From: Gemmatimonadota bacterium
GTDB taxonomy: Bacteria > Gemmatimonadota > Gemmatimonadetes > Gemmatimonadales > GWC2-71-9
DNA length: 17,107 bases
Assembly (NCBI GenBank): GCA_017889745.1
Contig: JAGGAG010000038.1
Span: 1-17,107 of the forward strand
Direction of reading: 5' to 3'
Both the position numbers and the translations under genes were made by a program. How positions within the stretch are numbered: the first letter of the stretch is position 1; every line of letters begins with the position of its first letter. Below are positions 14,521-17,107 of this stretch, piece after piece. The notes under the pieces were generated by a model. That model had not been told where the DNA came from and searched no databases. It saw only the letters and a list, made by a program, of their open reading frames with translations.

Positions 14521-15414
14521 TCAATCCTCGACGAAGATCAGGTACTTCGACGCGCCCCAGAACTCCTCGGGATTCGCGATCGTCTGGGTGCCCACGAGCT
14601 TGCCCTTGTCGTCCGGGCCCGGCTGGAGGAGCTTCGGGTCCTGGCGCGAGACGATCTTGTACTTCTTGCCCTCGGGCAGCGTGATCGAGCGATCGGTGCG
14701 GGCATCCAGCACCTGGAACGCGGCCGGGTTCAAGTCGCGCGCGGGCACGGTCTGCTTGCCACCGAAGACCAGGAACTTCTTGCCTTCCTGGACGATGACG
14801 CCCTTGTCCTTGAGCGAGTCCTTGGTGCCGATGGCCAGGAACACCTTGTTGGCCTCGTTGCTGACCAGCGTGACGCTGTCGGCGAGCTGGCGGTTCTTGA
14901 CCGTGACAGTCTCCACCTGGGCGCCGAGCTGCTCGATCTGGACCTTCTGCGCGACGATCGTGGTCTTCTGCTCCTCGATCGTGGCCTGCTGCGCCTCGAT
15001 GTTGGTGCGCAGTTCGGCGATCTGCTTCTGGAAGTCGTCGATCTGCTTCAGGAGCCGCGCGTCCTTGCGCTCGAGCGAGCCGATGCGCGCCTTGGTGCGC
15101 TCGAGCTGTGCCTCGCTCTCGTTGAGGCGGGCCACCGCCTCGCGGATCTTGCCCAGGAGGATCTGACGGTCTTCGGCGGCGCTCGAGGCGGTGGTGCCCT
15201 CGCTCGTCGTCGTCGGGCTCACGCCGAGGCCCTTGGCCTTGGCGAGCTCGCTGTTGACGTCGCTCACGAGCTTGCTCGTCGCGAGGACCTCGCTCAACAG
15301 GCTGTCCTTCTCGGCCGCGAGAGAAGTCGCCTCACTCTGTGCCTTCTCGAGATCCTTGCGGCTCGCGCAACCAGCCGTCATGATCAGAAGGCCTGCCAGC
15401 ATCAGCTTACGCAT
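14521..15414 (-). CDS. Coiled-coil lipoprotein, function unknown
   Basis: This 297-residue protein has a lipoprotein signal MRKLMLAGLLIMTAGC (lipobox TAGC, Cys16), a first helical stretch (about 18-62), a Ser/Thr/Gly linker (about 63-80), and a long coiled coil (about 83-190). The coiled coil has near-regular seven-residue spacing of hydrophobics, as in IEAQQATIEEQKTTIVAQK. A compact C-terminal domain follows (about 190-297), with basic-hydrophobic strands such as GKKFLVFGGKQTV and GKKYKIVSR, then an end FWGASKYLIFVED. The gene has an excellent AAGGGAG site at 15423-15429, eight bases before the ATG, consistent with strong expression, and ends in an intrinsic terminator. It would be anchored in the envelope and could span the periplasm as a spacer or scaffold; no enzyme motif is visible. 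Family name not recognised. Confidence 0.85.
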   Translation of the reverse strand: MRKLMLAGLLIMTAGCASRKDLEKAQSEATSLAAEKDSLLSEVLATSKLVSDVNSELAKAKGLGVSPTTTSEGTTASSAAEDRQILLGKIREAVARLNESEAQLERTKARIGSLERKDARLLKQIDDFQKQIAELRTNIEAQQATIEEQKTTIVAQKVQIEQLGAQVETVTVKNRQLADSVTLVSNEANKVFLAIGTKDSLKDKGVIVQEGKKFLVFGGKQTVPARDLNPAAFQVLDARTDRSITLPEGKKYKIVSRQDPKLLQPGPDDKGKLVGTQTIANPEEFWGASKYLIFVED

Positions 15415-15579
15415 GCAATTGTCTCCCTTAACAGCGAACTCTCCGCAACCTTGAAGGTCTCGATCCGGAGCCCGCGCTGCTGCGCGTCGACTTCGAATCC
15501 GGCGGCCGCGCGCGGATTTGGCGGCTGCCGAAGGCGGGCTAACACTAATCGGGGCAAGGCATTTGCGTAGTGAGCCAGA

Positions 15580-16071
15580 TCACCAAGTATCCGCAGTGGT
15601 GACGCCCGTCACAGACGGGTCGGTCAATAGCTGCCTGACCCGCACTTCTCTATACCCGAAGATACGGCTCAAGTCGCGCCTCACCAGAGGATGGGCGAAT
15701 CCGCCCAGGGAGCCGAGTGGCAGGCGGTAGCGCACGGTGTCCTGCGCCAGAGTGCCGCCATCGGTTGCCTCGACGAAGGTATGGGTGTGCTCCCAGAGGG
15801 CGTAGGGGCCGCGTTCCTGGACGTCGACGAACCGGTGCGGTGGCTCCCACAGGGCGATACGAGTCCGCCAGCGAAAGGGAACGCCACGCAGGCGGAGCGC
15901 ATAGTCGATGATGGCACCCGCCTGCATGGTGATGGGCAGAGGCGTGATGATGTGGAATTGGAGCTCGGGCGGGGTGATCGCCTCGAGATTGGCAGCGTCG
16001 GCGAAGAAGTCGAAGACCACCTCCCGCGGCAAGGGAAGGTGCATCGAGGCCTGAAGCAGGTGGATGGGCAT
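15580..16071 (-). CDS. SRPBCC-fold (START-like) ligand-binding protein
   Basis: This 163-residue protein resembles the SRPBCC ligand-binding family of the COG4276 kind. The pattern is a first strand with LLQASMHLPLPREVVFDFFADAANLEAITPPEL (helix-grip opening), PITMQAGAIIDYALRLRGVPFRWRTRI in the central sheet, HRFVDVQERGPYALWEHTHTF, and a C-terminal long helix. Such proteins bind hydrophobic ligands; catalytic activity is not predictable. ATG at 16071 gives the conserved opening, with no clear Shine-Dalgarno site. The stop lies 165 bases before the coiled-coil gene, in a gap without a promoter I can call. It is transcribed in the same direction as the queG gene upstream and may or may not be in its operon. 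Confidence 0.85.
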   Translation of the reverse strand: MPIHLLQASMHLPLPREVVFDFFADAANLEAITPPELQFHIITPLPITMQAGAIIDYALRLRGVPFRWRTRIALWEPPHRFVDVQERGPYALWEHTHTFVEATDGGTLAQDTVRYRLPLGSLGGFAHPLVRRDLSRIFGYREVRVRQLLTDPSVTGVTTADTW

Positions 16072-16087
16072 GCCACAGTTTACCTGT

Positions 16088-16125
16088 GCGCCTGCCCGCG
16101 GTTCCGTGTGCAGGCGGGTAGGCGC
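16088..16125. repeat. Hairpin-forming copy of the CAGGCGGG intergenic repeat
   Basis: The arms GCGCCTGCCCGC (16088-16099) and GCGGGTAGGCGC (16114-16125) pair over 12 positions with one G-T wobble and a 14-base loop. It occupies the gap between queG and the SRPBCC gene, 17 bases before the SRPBCC start. It shares both the arm sequence and the CAGGCGGG core with the element at 9518-9552. No T-tract follows. Confidence 0.55.
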
Positions 16126-16274
16126 GAAGCGAGAACGGCGGGAAGGTCAGTAAAGAAGAACGCCGCCCCGTGCGAGGTGGCATGCACTTCCCTGCTCAGT
16201 CGAGCTGGTTCAGGCAGGCCCCCGCTTCCGCCGTCCAGAAGACCCGGGGTGCGGGGCTTGAAGCGGCGGAGCCT

Positions 16275-17107
16275 TCAGACAGGGTGCCGCCCGCCTGGAC
16301 CAGCCGCATGGTCGGCGGCCGGTACCGGTGCCGGGTCCGCCGCGGCCGCCGCCCGGGTGTTGCGCCGCATGCGCTCGAGCCCGGGGCGGGCCAGCGCGGT
16401 ATCGCCAAATAGAGAGTCGAAGGACTCCTGCGATAGCTGGTTGAAGCAGTCGGGGTTGTCCAAGTCGACCGGGTGCCTGGGCTCGAAGTCCGTGATGGTG
16501 GAGGGAGCGGCGAACCGCTGGTTCCAGGGACAGACCTCGTTACAGATGTCGCAGCCGAAGATCCATCCCTGCATGTGCTCGGCGATGTGGGGCGGTATGT
16601 GTCCGCGGTGCTCGATGGTCTGGTACGAGAGGCAGCGGGTGGCGTCGAGGAGTCGTGGCTCGACAAAGGCGCCGGTCGGGCATGCGTCGAGGCAGCGAGT
16701 GCAACTACCACAGTGATCAATCTCGAACGGCGTGTCGCACGAAAGCTCCAAGTCATTGATTACGCTGCCGATAACGAACCATGATCCAGCGTCTTGCCGG
16801 AGCAGCATAGTGTTCTTTCCGATCCACCCGAGGCCGGCGCGCTGGGCGAGCTCTCGCTCGGGTACGGGGCCCGCATCGGTGAAGGGCCGAGCCCAGCCGG
16901 CCCCGTGAGCGAGGAGCCAGTCGGCCAGCAACTCCAGGCGGCGCATGGTGGAGATGTGGTAGTCTTGGCCCCTGGCATAACGGGCGATCTTAAACCGTTG
17001 CTGTACTGTAGTTTCCTCATAGTAGTAGTTATCGAGAACAATAACTGCTGACTTGCCGCGTGGATCGATGCGGCGAGGATCTTTGCGCTTCCTCGCCTGC
17101 CGGTGGA
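16275..17107 (-). CDS. queG: Epoxyqueuosine reductase (5' end cut by window edge)
   Basis: This is the last step enzyme of queuosine synthesis, reducing epoxyqueuosine to queuosine in tRNA with cobalamin and two 4Fe-4S clusters. The frame is open from 16946, where an internal Met occurs, to the right edge (DPRGKSAVIVLDNYYYEE, then IARYARGQDYH), so 277 or so residues are in the window and the N-terminus is missing. Key blocks are TDAGPVPERELAQRAGLGWIGK, including the conserved catalytic Asp, the first cluster motif CGSCTRCLDACPTGA (around 16671-16712), the RCLSYQTIEHRG segment, and the second cluster motif GCDICNEVCPWN (around 16521-16557). The protein ends about 20 residues after RMRRN in an Ala/Pro-rich tail, so the extended C-terminal helical region of E. 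coli-type QueG is absent. Codons near 16980-17045 are noticeably A/T-rich for this window. Confidence 0.93.
   Translation of the reverse strand, partial: HRQARKRKDPRRIDPRGKSAVIVLDNYYYEETTVQQRFKIARYARGQDYHISTMRRLELLADWLLAHGAGWARPFTDAGPVPERELAQRAGLGWIGKNTMLLRQDAGSWFVIGSVINDLELSCDTPFEIDHCGSCTRCLDACPTGAFVEPRLLDATRCLSYQTIEHRGHIPPHIAEHMQGWIFGCDICNEVCPWNQRFAAPSTITDFEPRHPVDLDNPDCFNQLSQESFDSLFGDTALARPGLERMRRNTRAAAAADPAPVPAADHAAGPGGRHPV

Noticed and set aside
16196..16274. Terminator after queG
   Set aside because: Several GC-rich partial pairings exist but none is long, unique and followed by a T-tract.
16196..16756. Possible frameshift at the 3' end of queG continuing in another frame
   Set aside because: The alternative frame shows no similarity to the QueG C-terminal region, whereas the annotated frame keeps the conserved RMRRN segment to its stop.

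Overview
This is a high-GC (roughly 70% by eye) bacterial chromosomal segment, densely coding on both strands, with a Sec/lipoprotein secretion repertoire and many overlapping start/stop codons. The parAB, LytM-type peptidase, bactofilin and BMP-type nucleoside transporter content, together with secreted proteins I cannot place, would fit a soil or sediment Gemmatimonadota or related Gram-negative phylum. That placement is an inference from composition and gene content, not from a marker gene. I see no rRNA, tRNA, insertion sequence, prophage gene or CRISPR array, and no gene-free stretch longer than 300 bases.

Region 1 (1 to about 8.4 kb, + strand) is one very compact gene train: parA (cut by the left edge), parB, a membrane-anchored M23 peptidase, a bactofilin, a BMP-family nucleoside-binding lipoprotein, a NIF3-like metalloprotein, a double-NBD ABC ATPase, two BPD_transp_2 permeases and a PnuC-type carrier. 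Most junctions are ATGA, GTGA or TGATG overlaps, so translation is probably coupled through chromosome segregation, cell-shape and nucleoside-uptake genes. A small GlsB/YeaQ-like membrane protein follows after 67 bases.

Region 2 (8.7 to 10.8 kb, + strand) has an SGNH-hydrolase lipoprotein, whose ATG directly abuts a 16-bp hairpin, and an unassigned protein with an HExxH zinc-peptidase motif. Region 3 (10.8 to 13.0 kb, - strand) is a three-gene operon: a VOC/glyoxalase-fold protein, a low-specificity threonine aldolase and a PlsC-type acyltransferase. It converges on region 2 with the two stop codons sharing CTAG. It is transcribed divergently from a seven-TM protein of unknown function (13.1 to 13.9 kb, + strand), and a 7-12-7 dyad lies between them.

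Region 4 (13.9 to 17.1 kb, - strand) holds, in transcription order, a partial queG (cut by the right edge), an SRPBCC protein, a coiled-coil lipoprotein and a small secreted protein of unknown function. A textbook intrinsic terminator follows the coiled-coil gene but lies inside the signal-peptide codons of the next gene. This is the most unusual regulatory arrangement in the window. An intergenic GC-rich repeat (core CAGGCGGG) occurs at 8.7, 9.5 and 16.1 kb, twice as part of a hairpin.
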